Assembly: GCA_964242735.1 (NCBI GenBank)
Contig: CAXTAK010000016.1
Location: forward strand, 28,330 to 92,329
DNA from: CADCUY01 sp964242735
GTDB lineage: Bacteria; Actinomycetota; Actinomycetes; Actinomycetales; Quadrisphaeraceae
Direction of reading: 5' to 3'
Length of the DNA: 64,000 nt
A program made the position numbers and the translations under genes. Of this stretch, positions 8,499 through 16,552 are shown in pieces. The notes beneath the pieces are model-generated. The model searched no databases and had not been told where the DNA came from. It worked only from the letters and a program-made list of their open reading frames with translations. Position 1 is the stretch's first letter. Each line of letters opens with the position of its first letter.

Positions 8499-10003
8499 GC
8501 CCTCGGGTGGACGTGCTCACCGGCGCCGCGCCGCACCGCGCCGCGGCGCCGTCGCTGCTGGTGCGGGAGGCGGACGCCGCGGGGGTGACCGCGCACCGGG
8601 CGCTGCGCCGCTCGGCGTTCGTCCACGACCAGGGCCTGTTCGCCGGCTCCGACACCGACGACCTCGACGACGACCCCGCCACCGTCGTGCTCGTCGCCAC
8701 CGGCGCCGACGGGGGTGTCCTCGGCGGGGTGCGCCTGGCCCCGGCGCCGCAGGGACCGACACCGCAGGGCCCGACCCCGCAGGGCCCGGCGCCCCGGGCC
8801 CGGCGGGACATCGGCTGGTGGTGCGGCAGCCGGCTGGTGGTGGCCCCGAGCGCACCGGGGCGCGCGCAGGTCGCCGCCGCGCTGGTGCGTGCGGCGTGCG
8901 CCCGCGCCGAGGCCGCCGGGGCGCTGCGCTTCGAGGCCACCGTGCAGGCGCGCCACGAGGCGCTGTTCACCCGCCTGGGGTGGCAGCGGGTGCGCCCGGT
9001 GGTCCTCGGCCCGGCCCAGGGCCTGACCCGGGTGGAGGACCACGTGCTGGTGCGGTGGCCGATCGGGCGCATCCAGGCGCTGGCCACGGCCACCAAGGCG
9101 CCGCTGGGCCAGCTGCTCGCCCCGCTGCTCGGTGCCGGGGCCGGCGTGCCCTCGCGGCTCCGGCCGGGGGGCGCTGGCCTCGGTGGTCCGGGGTGGGTCG
9201 GCGACGACGGGGCCCCGGTGCCCGGCAGCGACCTGGTCGCCGCGTGCGACGCCATCCTGCCCAGCCTCGTCGAGCGCGACCCCGAGTGGGCCGGCTGGTG
9301 CTCGGTGCTGGTCAACCTCGGTGACCTCGGCGCGATGGGCGCGGAGCCGGTGGGCCTGCTCGACGCCCTCGGCGCCCGCGACGCCTCCTTCGCCACCCGG
9401 GTGCTGCGCGGCCTCGCCCGGGCGGCGGACGCCTGGGGCGTGCCCGTCCTCGGCGGGCACACCCAGCTGGGGGTGCCCGCCTCCCTGGCCGTCACCGCCC
9501 TGGGCCGCACTACGCACCCGGTGCCCGCCGGGGGAGGGCGCGCCGGGCACGCGCTCACCGTCACCGCCGACCTCGGCGGGGCCTGGCGGGAGCGCTACCG
9601 CGGAGCGCAGTGGGACTCCACCACCGGGCGCACCCGGGAGGAGCTGCGCACGATGGGCTCCCTCGTGGCCCGCACCCGCCCCGCCGCCGCCAAGGACGTG
9701 TCCATGGCGGGCCTGGTGGGCACCGTCGGGATGCTCGCCGAGGCCAGCGGCTGCGCCGCGGTGCTCGACGTCGCGGCGGTCCCCACCCCGGCCGGCGCGA
9801 GCACCGGGGACTGGCTCACCTGCTTCCCCGGTCTCGCGATGGTCACCGCCGACGACCCCGGGCGCGGGGTGGCCGACGCCGGCCCCGCGACGTCCGCGCC
9901 CTGCGGGCACCTGGCGCCCGGTTCCGGCGTGCTCCTGCGCTGGCCCGACGGGGAGTGCACCCGCGCGCTGACCGGCGCCGTCACCGGACTGGGGGCAGCA
10001 TGA
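8495..10003 (+). CDS. Fused GNAT acetyltransferase / AIR synthase-like protein (MSMEG_0567 type)
   Basis: The 502-residue product joins two parts. Residues about 1-190 are a GNAT-like acetyltransferase (RSAFVHDQGLF, ALRFEATVQ, LFTRLGWQRV). Residues about 200-502 resemble AIR synthase/PurM-type ATP-binding proteins (DDGAPVPGSDLVAACDAILP, VNLGDLGAMGAEP, VLGGHTQLGV). In some clusters (Sll0786/Sll0787) these are separate genes, while in mycobacteria they are fused as here. A PQGPT repeat interrupts the acetyltransferase half. The GTG start overlaps the preceding stop (GTGA). The AIR-like half suggests ATP-dependent activation of an amide or thioamide-type intermediate, which is inference. Confidence 0.85.
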   Translation: MSPRVDVLTGAAPHRAAAPSLLVREADAAGVTAHRALRRSAFVHDQGLFAGSDTDDLDDDPATVVLVATGADGGVLGGVRLAPAPQGPTPQGPTPQGPAPRARRDIGWWCGSRLVVAPSAPGRAQVAAALVRAACARAEAAGALRFEATVQARHEALFTRLGWQRVRPVVLGPAQGLTRVEDHVLVRWPIGRIQALATATKAPLGQLLAPLLGAGAGVPSRLRPGGAGLGGPGWVGDDGAPVPGSDLVAACDAILPSLVERDPEWAGWCSVLVNLGDLGAMGAEPVGLLDALGARDASFATRVLRGLARAADAWGVPVLGGHTQLGVPASLAVTALGRTTHPVPAGGGRAGHALTVTADLGGAWRERYRGAQWDSTTGRTREELRTMGSLVARTRPAAAKDVSMAGLVGTVGMLAEASGCAAVLDVAAVPTPAGASTGDWLTCFPGLAMVTADDPGRGVADAGPATSAPCGHLAPGSGVLLRWPDGECTRALTGAVTGLGAA

Positions 10004-10875
10004 GGATCACCGTCGTCGCCGAGGGCTTCGACCGCGACGTCGGCGCGGCGCTGGCCCGCGTCGAGGAGCTCGTCCAGCTCGCCCGCGCCGACGGCACGCG
10101 CCTGCTGGTGCTCCCCGAGGCGTGCCTGGGGGGCTACCTCAACGGTCTCGACGGCGACCCCCGCGCCCTGCCGTCCGGGCAGCCCCCGCTGCCCCCGGCG
10201 CTGGCGCTGGACGGACCCGAGCTGGCCCGGCTCGTCGCCGCGGCCGCGGCGGTGCCCGGGCTGGTCGTCGTGGTCGGGCTGTGCGAGCGGGGCGGCGACG
10301 GCGAGCGCTTCAACACCGGTGTGGCGCTGGACGGCACCGGCCTGCTGGGCGTCTACCGCAAGGTCCACCAGCCCCTGGCCGAGCACCGCTCGTACGGGGC
10401 GGGGGAGGTCTTCGAGGCCTTCGACACCCCGGTCGGGCGCCTCGGGCTGCTGATCTGCTACGACAAGGCCTTCCCCGAGGCGGCCCGATCCCTCGCCCTG
10501 GACGGCGCGGAGGTCATCGCGTGCATCTCCGCGTGGCCCACCTCGCGCACCGCCGCGGCCGCCGACATCGCCGACGACCGGTGGACGAAGCGCTTCGACC
10601 TCTTCGACCAGGCGCGAGGCCTGGAGAACCAGGTGGTGTGGGCCGCCTCGAACCAGGCCGGCACCTTCGGAGACCTGCGCTTCGCGGCGTCGGCGAAGGT
10701 CGTGGGCCCCGGTGGCGAGGTGCTCGCGACCACCGGGCCGAGGGCGGGCACGGCGAGCGCCGACGTGGACGTCGCGGCGGCCCTGGCCGGGGCCCGGCGC
10801 TCCATGGACCACCTGCGCGACCGGCGTCCCGAGCTGTACCGCACCGCCTGGGCGGAGGCGCCCACCGGTGCCTGA
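10000..10875 (+). CDS. Carbon-nitrogen hydrolase (nitrilase superfamily) of the Nit1C-type cluster
   Basis: The 291-residue enzyme shows the Glu-Lys-Cys triad of the superfamily: E40 in LPEACLGGY, K121 in YRKVHQP and C153 in LLICYDKAFPE. True nitrilases, including the Nit1 type usually found in these clusters, have a Cys-Trp-Glu motif after the nucleophile. This protein has Cys-Tyr-Asp and a downstream FPE, as in amidases and carbamoylases. It is also shorter than typical nitrilases (about 330 residues). It therefore more likely hydrolyses an amide or carbamoyl group than a nitrile. The ATG overlaps the preceding stop (ATGA). Confidence 0.85.
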   Translation: MRITVVAEGFDRDVGAALARVEELVQLARADGTRLLVLPEACLGGYLNGLDGDPRALPSGQPPLPPALALDGPELARLVAAAAAVPGLVVVVGLCERGGDGERFNTGVALDGTGLLGVYRKVHQPLAEHRSYGAGEVFEAFDTPVGRLGLLICYDKAFPEAARSLALDGAEVIACISAWPTSRTAAAADIADDRWTKRFDLFDQARGLENQVVWAASNQAGTFGDLRFAASAKVVGPGGEVLATTGPRAGTASADVDVAAALAGARRSMDHLRDRRPELYRTAWAEAPTGA

Positions 10876-11176
10876 GATGAGCTTCTCGGTCCGCTGGCCC
10901 GACGGCCTGGAGCAGTCGTACTACTCGCCGTCCCTGGTGGTGCACGAGCACCTCGAGGTCGCCGGGAGCTACCCCGTGCCCGACTTCCTCACCGCCGCGA
11001 CCACCGCGCTGGGGATCGCCAGCGAGCGGGTCGCGGCCCGCTACGGCGCCCCGTGCGCCCGAGCCGCGGCCAGCGCCGACGCCATCGAGGCAGCGGCGCG
11101 CCGCCAGCCCGCGGGGGCCGTCACCGTCCTGGCGATGCACCCGCCGCCCGCCGCCGACCAGGAGGCCGCCCGATGA
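10868..11176 (+). CDS. MSMEG_0570-family small nitrogen-starvation protein
   Basis: The 102-residue protein begins MPEMSFSVRWPDG when read from the GTG chosen here. This fits the family N-terminus as I know it, and a GGAGG lies nine bases upstream, within the end of the hydrolase gene. The in-frame ATG three codons later is the alternative. SYYSPSLVVHEHL and YPVPDFL are other family-like segments. Function is unknown. Its invariable partners are the Nit1C enzymes. Confidence 0.82.
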   Translation: MPEMSFSVRWPDGLEQSYYSPSLVVHEHLEVAGSYPVPDFLTAATTALGIASERVAARYGAPCARAAASADAIEAAARRQPAGAVTVLAMHPPPAADQEAAR

Positions 11177-12492
11177 GCGCGCCGCACCCCACCGCCGAGC
11201 CCACCGAGAGCGCCGCCCCCGCCGAGCACGTGCCCGTCGTCATCGTCGGGGCCGGGCAGGCCGGGCTCTCCCTCAGCTGGCACCTCACGCAGCGGGGGGC
11301 GGCCCACGTGCTGCTCGAGCGCGGCACCGTCGCCCACGAGTGGCGCGACGGGCGGTGGGACGCGTTCACCCTCGTCACCCCCAACCGCCAGTGCCAGCTC
11401 CCCGGGTGGCCCTACACCGGGCCCGACCCCGACGGGTTCATGCCCCGCGACGCCGTGCACGCCTTCGTCCGCGACTACGCGGCCTCCTTCGGCGCGCCCG
11501 TGCGCGAGGGCGTGGAGGTCACCGGCCTGGAGGCCCGTGCGGACGGCGGCTACGCCCTGGCCACCGCGAGCGGGCCCCTCACCGCCGACGAGGTCGTCAT
11601 CGCCACCGGCGGGTACCACACCCCGGTCGTGCCCAGCTGGGCCGACCAGCTGCCCGCCGGGGTCTCCCAGATGCACTCCTCGCAGTACCGCGGCCCCCTC
11701 CAGCCCCCGCCCGGCGCGGTGCTGGTGGTGGGCACCGGGCAGTCCGGCGCGCAGATCGCCGAGGACCTCCACCTCGCCGGCCGCCAGGTGCACCTCGCGG
11801 TGGGCACCGCCCCGCGGGTCGCCCGCACCTACCGGGGCCGGGACTGCATGACGTGGCTGAGCGACATGGGCGTGTACGACGTCGAGGCCACCACGAGGGC
11901 CGGTGGCGCCGCGGCCCGGGAGAAGACCAACCACTACGTCACCGGCCGGGCCGGGGGGCATGACATCGACCTGCGCGCCTTCGCCGCCGAGGGGATGCGC
12001 CTGTGCGGGCGGATCACGGGGTGGCGGGACGGGCCCGGCGGGGTGCTGGGCGTCGCTCCCACCCTGGGGGCGAGCCTGGACGCCGCGGACGCCGTCGCGG
12101 AGAGCATCAAGGACGACATCGACGCCTTCATCACCCGCGAGGGGCTCGACGCGCCCACGGAGGCCCGCTACGTGCCGGTGTGGCGCCCGGAGCTCGAGCC
12201 CTCCGCGATCGACCTGGCGGACGCGGGCATCACCAGCGTGATCTGGGCGGTCGGGTACCGCGCCGACCACCGCTGGGTCGACGTCGGGGTCTTCGACGGG
12301 CGCGGGCGCCCCCGCCAGACCCGCGGGGTCACCACGGCGCCCGGCCTGTCCTTCCTCGGACTGCCGTGGATGCACACCTGGGGCTCCGGGCGCTTCGCCG
12401 GCGTCGCCCGCGACGCGCTGCACCTGGCCGACGTGATCACCGCTCGCCTGCCCGGCGCCGCGGCGGCGCGCCGCGAACCGGCGCTCCTCTGA
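11173..12492 (+). CDS. MSMEG_0569-family flavin-dependent oxidoreductase (NitH-like)
   Basis: The 439-residue protein carries two dinucleotide-binding motifs, GAGQAG at residues 26-31 for FAD and GTGQSG at 187-192 for NAD(P)H. ATGGYH and a C-terminal WMHTWGSGRFAGVA complete a flavin monooxygenase-like arrangement. Members of this family accompany the nitrilase and radical SAM proteins in nitrogen-starvation clusters and probably oxygenate or oxidise a nitrogen-containing intermediate in the cytoplasm (inference). Start and stop both overlap neighbours, consistent with tight co-translation. Confidence 0.88.
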   Translation: MSAPHPTAEPTESAAPAEHVPVVIVGAGQAGLSLSWHLTQRGAAHVLLERGTVAHEWRDGRWDAFTLVTPNRQCQLPGWPYTGPDPDGFMPRDAVHAFVRDYAASFGAPVREGVEVTGLEARADGGYALATASGPLTADEVVIATGGYHTPVVPSWADQLPAGVSQMHSSQYRGPLQPPPGAVLVVGTGQSGAQIAEDLHLAGRQVHLAVGTAPRVARTYRGRDCMTWLSDMGVYDVEATTRAGGAAAREKTNHYVTGRAGGHDIDLRAFAAEGMRLCGRITGWRDGPGGVLGVAPTLGASLDAADAVAESIKDDIDAFITREGLDAPTEARYVPVWRPELEPSAIDLADAGITSVIWAVGYRADHRWVDVGVFDGRGRPRQTRGVTTAPGLSFLGLPWMHTWGSGRFAGVARDALHLADVITARLPGAAAARREPALL

Positions 12493-13655
12493 GCCGCTCG
12501 GCGGGCGCCCCGCGCGTCGCGCTGCTCACCTACTCCACGAAGCCCCGCGGAGGGGTGGTGCACACCCTCGCGCTCGCCGAGGCCCTGGCCCGCGCCGGGG
12601 CCGGCGTCACGGTGTGGGGCCTCGGTCGCGGCGGCGACACCGGCTTCTTCCGCCCTGTCGACCCGGCCGTGACCGTGCGGGTGGTGCCCTTCCCCGCCCG
12701 CGAGGGCGAGGACGTCGGCCCGCGGGTCCTGCGCTCCATCGACGTCCTCGCGGCCGCGGTGCGTGACGCTGCTGGCGCTGGTGGCACGGGCGGGGGCTCG
12801 ACCGGTGGGGTCCTGCACGCCCAGGACTGCCTCACCGCCAGCGCCGTCGCCCAGGCCCTCGGCCCGGGCCGGTGCGTGCGCACCGTGCACCACCTCGACG
12901 TCTTCACCACCCCCGAGCTCGCCGCCTGCCACGAGCGGGCCATCACCGACCCGGCGGCGCTGGTGTGCGTCTCACGGGCCGTGGCCGACGAGGTGGCCGC
13001 CGGGTGGGGGCGCAGCGCGACGGTGATCCCCAATGGTGTGGACGCCGCCCGCTTCGCCGCCGCCGCGTCGGACGACCCGACGGCGGCCGGTGCCCGCGCG
13101 GCGTGGCGGGCTCGCCTGGGCCGGTACGTGCTCGCCGTCGGGGGCATCGAGCCGCGCAAGGGCTCCACCGACCTGCTGCGCGCCATGGCCGTCCTCGCCC
13201 GCACCCACCCCGACGTCGCGCTCGTCATCGCCGGCGGGGAGACCCTGTTCGACCACCGCGGGTACCGCGCCGGGCACGACGTGCTCGCGGCCGAGCTCGG
13301 GGTGTCTCCGGTGGTGCTCGGTGCGGTGGCCCACGAGGAGCTGCCCGCCCTGGTCGCCGCGGCCTCCGCGATGGCCTTCCTGTCCACGAGGGAGGGCTTC
13401 GGGCTCGCGGCGATGGAGGCGCTCGCCGCCTCGGTGCCCCTGGTCGCCCGCGACCTGCCCGTGCTGCGGGAGGTCCTCGGCGGGGCGGCGCTGCTCGTCG
13501 ACACGCCCGAGGTTGCCGCGCGGGCGCTGGGGCGGGTGCTGGACGAGGCACCGGCGTCGAGGGTCCGCCGCGCGGCCACCGGCGCCGCCCGGGCGGCGCG
13601 GTGCACGTGGGACGACGCGGCCGACCAGCACCTCCGGTGGTACGGGAGTCTGTGA
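12489..13655 (+). CDS. MSMEG_0565-family glycosyltransferase (GT4 type)
   Basis: The N-terminal RVALLTYSTKPRGGVVHTLA matches the family and the first Rossmann strand of a GT4 glycosyltransferase. GIEPRKG and STREGFGLAAMEALA supply the donor-binding and E-x7-E motifs in the C-terminal half. No ATG, GTG or TTG precedes the conserved start. The only candidate with the right reach is a CTG that overlaps the flavoprotein stop as CTGA, giving 388 residues. A GTG at 12555 would delete the conserved beginning. The enzyme suggests that the pathway product or an intermediate is glycosylated. Confidence 0.82.
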   Translation: MSRSAGAPRVALLTYSTKPRGGVVHTLALAEALARAGAGVTVWGLGRGGDTGFFRPVDPAVTVRVVPFPAREGEDVGPRVLRSIDVLAAAVRDAAGAGGTGGGSTGGVLHAQDCLTASAVAQALGPGRCVRTVHHLDVFTTPELAACHERAITDPAALVCVSRAVADEVAAGWGRSATVIPNGVDAARFAAAASDDPTAAGARAAWRARLGRYVLAVGGIEPRKGSTDLLRAMAVLARTHPDVALVIAGGETLFDHRGYRAGHDVLAAELGVSPVVLGAVAHEELPALVAAASAMAFLSTREGFGLAAMEALAASVPLVARDLPVLREVLGGAALLVDTPEVAARALGRVLDEAPASRVRRAATGAARAARCTWDDAADQHLRWYGSL

Positions 13656-13665
13656 TGCTGAGGGG

Positions 13666-14115
13666 ATGAGGCGGGTGCTGGGCAGGTGGGCGGGAGTGCG
13701 CCCGCTCGTGCGCCGTCTCGTCGCCGTCCAGGTGATCGCCCTGACGTGGGGCGCCCTGGTGCACGCCGCGATGCTGGTCGCCGCCGCCGCCGGCCCTGCC
13801 GCGGTGCTCGACCCCTCGGTGCCCGTGGGGGTGGCGGCGTACTGGGTGGGGCTCACCCTGCTCGACCCGCTGGCGGCAGGGCTGCTCGCGCTGCGCCGCC
13901 GGGTGGGCCTGGGGGCCAGCGCCGTGGTGCTGGTCAGCGACTCCGCGGTCAACGGCTACGTCATCCACGGCCTCGGCGTCGGGGTGCCGTGGGCGTGGGC
14001 GGGGCACCTGGTGGTCACCGCGCTGGCCCTGGGGGTGCTGCTCACCTGGCCGGTGGTCAGCCCGTGGCTGCTGCGCTGGTCCAGTCCGTCCGCGCTGGTG
14101 GTCGCCACCCGGTAG
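13666..14115 (+). CDS. Small multi-pass membrane protein
   Basis: The 149-residue hydrophobic protein has about four predicted membrane segments (VQVIALTWGALVHAAMLVAA, VAAYWVGLTLLDPLAAGLLAL, ASAVVLVSDSAVNGY, LVVTALALGVLLTWPVV). It starts with ATG 10 bases after the glycosyltransferase stop and has AGGGG nearby, so it is probably still within the operon. I do not recognise the family. A transport or anchoring role is possible but unsupported. Confidence 0.7.
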   Translation: MRRVLGRWAGVRPLVRRLVAVQVIALTWGALVHAAMLVAAAAGPAAVLDPSVPVGVAAYWVGLTLLDPLAAGLLALRRRVGLGASAVVLVSDSAVNGYVIHGLGVGVPWAWAGHLVVTALALGVLLTWPVVSPWLLRWSSPSALVVATR

Positions 14116-14151
14116 CCGCCCCGGTGGCCGCTGCAGGGCCGCCGCAGGGCC

Positions 14152-14157
14152 TACGGT
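14152..14157 (+). promoter_or_regulatory. -10 hexamer for a leaderless proC-like transcript
   Basis: TACGGT (TAnnnT type) lies exactly six bases before the GTG start of the ProC-like gene, with no Shine-Dalgarno sequence between. This is the geometry of leaderless actinobacterial mRNAs and suggests the gene has its own promoter apart from the upstream cluster. Confidence 0.5.
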
Positions 14158-14163
14158 GCCCGG

Positions 14164-14919
14164 GTGCTGGTGGGGTTCATCGGGTCGGGGAACATGGCGC
14201 GGGCGCTCGCCGCGGGGTGGGGCGACCCGTTCCTGTGCACCGACGCCGGCTCCGGGCGCGCCGCGGTGCTGGCCGCTGACCTGGGGGGCGAGGCGCTGGG
14301 CACCAACGCCGAGCTCGCCGCCCGCGCCGACCTCGTGGTGCTGGCCCACAAGCCCGCCGCCCTCGACGCCGTCGCTGCCACCCTGCGCGGCACCCGGCCC
14401 CGCGCCGTGGTCTCGGTGCTGGCGCGCACCACCGCGGCGCAGGTGCGCGCCGCGCACCCCGGTGCGCCGGTGGTGCGCATCGAGCCCAGCACCCTGGTCG
14501 AGGTGCGCCGCGGCGCACTCGTGATGGCCGCCCCCGACCCCGGCACCGACGCCGACCTCGTCGCGCGGGTGCGGGCGCTGTTCGCCCGCCTCGGTCAGGT
14601 CGTGGAGGTGCCCGAGGCGCTCGTGGGCGTCGCCAGCGGGGTGTGCGGCGTCGGACCCGCCTACTGGGCGCTGCTGGTCGAGGCGCAGGTGGACGCCGCG
14701 GTGCGCCGCGGCCTGTCCCCCGCGCAGGCCTCGCTGCTGGTCACGGCCACGATGGGCGGGGCCGCGGAGCTCATCGAGGCGCGCGGGTACGACACCCTCG
14801 CGGTGCGCCGCGCCGTCACCTCCCCCGGAGGGGTCACCGCCCGGGGGCTGGCCGCGCTCGAGGCGGGCGGGGTGCGCGCCGCGCTGGCCAGCGCGATGGA
14901 CGCCGTCGTCGACGGCTGA
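14164..14919 (+). CDS. Pyrroline-5-carboxylate reductase-like protein
   Basis: The 251-residue protein opens with VGFIGSGNMARAL, the NAD(P)-binding Rossmann motif of ProC. It continues with VVLAHKP, SVLARTTAAQV, VRIEPS, and the C-terminal helical dimer part ending SPGGVTARGLAALEAGGVRAAL, which matches the ProC signature region. It is slightly shorter than the usual 265-270 residues, and IEPS replaces the more usual MPN. It may act on proline biosynthesis or on another cyclic imine. The location after the Nit-type cluster raises the possibility of imine reduction in that pathway, but the separate promoter argues for independence. Confidence 0.8.
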   Translation: MLVGFIGSGNMARALAAGWGDPFLCTDAGSGRAAVLAADLGGEALGTNAELAARADLVVLAHKPAALDAVAATLRGTRPRAVVSVLARTTAAQVRAAHPGAPVVRIEPSTLVEVRRGALVMAAPDPGTDADLVARVRALFARLGQVVEVPEALVGVASGVCGVGPAYWALLVEAQVDAAVRRGLSPAQASLLVTATMGGAAELIEARGYDTLAVRRAVTSPGGVTARGLAALEAGGVRAALASAMDAVVDG

Positions 14920-15030
14920 TCACCGTCTGCGCAGGTCAGCCTGCCGTGTGACACTGTGCCGGCACGAGCCCGTGCGCTGCGCGACACCCGGCCCCGGTGG
15001 CGCTCGATCCGACCTCGCCCCGGAGAGCCT

Positions 15031-16158
15031 GTGACCCTCGACGTCTCGCTGCCCGCCCCTCCTGCCACCGAGGACGCCGTGCGTCCCGCCCGCACCGGCC
15101 GTCCCGTCCGCCGCGCCGAGCGCGGCGCCTCGGAGTTCGCCGAGCTGTCCCAGCGGATCCAGGCCATGGGGCTGCTGGAGCGCCGCCAGGGCTACTACTG
15201 GCGCAAGATCACCGGGGTGGTGCTGGCGCTGGCCGCCGCGTGGGTCGGTTTCAGCCTGCTGGGAGACTCCTGGTACCAGCTCCTGATCGCCGCGGCGCTG
15301 GCCGTCATCGCCACGCAGATCGCCTTCCTCGGGCACGAGGCCGCGCACCGGCAGATGTTCACGTCCGCGAGGTGGAACGAGTGGACGACCCTGGTGCTCA
15401 CCGGCCTGCTCAGCGGGATGAGCTCGCAGTGGTGGCAGCGCAAGCACACCAAGCACCACTCCGCCCCCAACCAGCTCGGCAGGGACACCGACATCGAGTC
15501 CGGCGTCCTCGCCTTCCACCCCGCGGCGGCGAAGCGCCGCGGGGCTGTGGGCCGGTTCTTCGCCGAGCGCCAGGGGTGGTTCTTCTTCCCCCTGCTGCTC
15601 CTCGAGGGCGTGAACCTGCACGTGCAGGGCCTCGTCCTGCTGTGCAGCAAGGGTGAGGTGAAGCGCCGCTGGGTGGAGCTGTCGTTCATCACCGTGCGAC
15701 TGGCCGGGTACCTCGCGGCCATCGTCATCGTGCTGCCGCCCGGCAAGGCCGCCGCCTTCCTCGGCGTGCAGCTGGGCCTGTTCGGGCTGTACATGGGGTG
15801 CTCCTTCGCCCCGAACCACAAGGGCATGCCGCTGGTCCCCGAGAACCTCAAGGTCGACTTCCTGCGTCGTCAGGTGCTCATGTCGCGCAACATCAGTGGT
15901 GGGCGCCCCATGACGTGGCTGCTCGGCGGTCTGAACCACCAGATCGAGCACCACCTGTTCCCGAACATGCCCCGCCCGAACCTGCGGCGCGCCCGCACCG
16001 TGGTGAAGGCCTTCTGCGCGGAGCGGGGCGTCACCTACACCGAGACGGGCCTGCTCACCTCGTACGGCATCGTCGTGCGGTACCTGAACCAGGTCGGTCT
16101 CAGCGCCCGCGACCCGTTCCAGTGCCCGCTCGTGGCCACGTACCGGCCCCGCGGCTGA
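15031..16158 (+). CDS. Membrane fatty acid desaturase
   Basis: The 375-residue enzyme has the three histidine boxes of acyl desaturases: HEAAH at about 102, HTKHH at about 139 and HQIEHH at about 303. These bind the di-iron centre. Hydrophobic pairs (ITGVVLALAAAWVGFSLL, LLIAAALAVIATQIAFL, FITVRLAGYLAAIVIVL) span the membrane. It introduces a double bond into acyl-CoA or lipid chains, usually in response to cold. The GTG was preferred over upstream starts because it follows a GGAGAG and removes an Arg-rich non-conserved extension. Confidence 0.9.
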   Translation: MTLDVSLPAPPATEDAVRPARTGRPVRRAERGASEFAELSQRIQAMGLLERRQGYYWRKITGVVLALAAAWVGFSLLGDSWYQLLIAAALAVIATQIAFLGHEAAHRQMFTSARWNEWTTLVLTGLLSGMSSQWWQRKHTKHHSAPNQLGRDTDIESGVLAFHPAAAKRRGAVGRFFAERQGWFFFPLLLLEGVNLHVQGLVLLCSKGEVKRRWVELSFITVRLAGYLAAIVIVLPPGKAAAFLGVQLGLFGLYMGCSFAPNHKGMPLVPENLKVDFLRRQVLMSRNISGGRPMTWLLGGLNHQIEHHLFPNMPRPNLRRARTVVKAFCAERGVTYTETGLLTSYGIVVRYLNQVGLSARDPFQCPLVATYRPRG

Positions 16159-16174
16159 GGCTCGCTCGCGCCCC

Positions 16175-16475
16175 TCAGGCGCCGCGGTGCAGCCGCACCG
16201 GGTCGCCCGGCCTTGCAGGAACCGCTCCACGACGCGGGGCTCGATCCAGCGGGACAGCGCCTCCCCGAGGCGGGTCGACGCCAGGTGCCCGTGGTCCAGG
16301 GCCCCGTTCGCGACGACGAGGTGGTCGACGTCGCGGCGGCTCAGCTGCCCGTCGACGCCGCGCACCCCCCCACGTCGCGGCACTCCTCGACCACGGTGAC
16401 GTCAGACCCGGCCTCCCGCAGCACCTCCGCGGTGACCGCGCCCGCGAACCCGGCCCCGATGCCGGCGACGTCCAC
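16175..16475 (-). pseudogene. Remnant of an FAD-dependent oxidoreductase (large internal deletion)
   Basis: A GTG with an excellent GAGGAGGA ribosome site begins a reading frame encoding a complete FAD-binding Rossmann start (VAGIGAGFAGAVTAEVL, VTVVEECRDVGG) that stops after 44 codons. In a second frame, HLVVANGALDHGHLAS and GEALSRWIEPRVVERF match the C-terminal FAD-site region of amine-oxidase-like flavoproteins. A third frame gives a plausible end (DPVRLHRGA, stop). Both ends of a protein of about 400 residues are therefore present but the middle is missing. Confidence 0.6.
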
Positions 16476-16552
16476 AGCGCTCCTCCTCGATCGTGCGCAC
16501 CGGCGCCGGTGCGACAGCCGCGGCGACGCAGCGCCCCGCGAGCCACCGAGGA

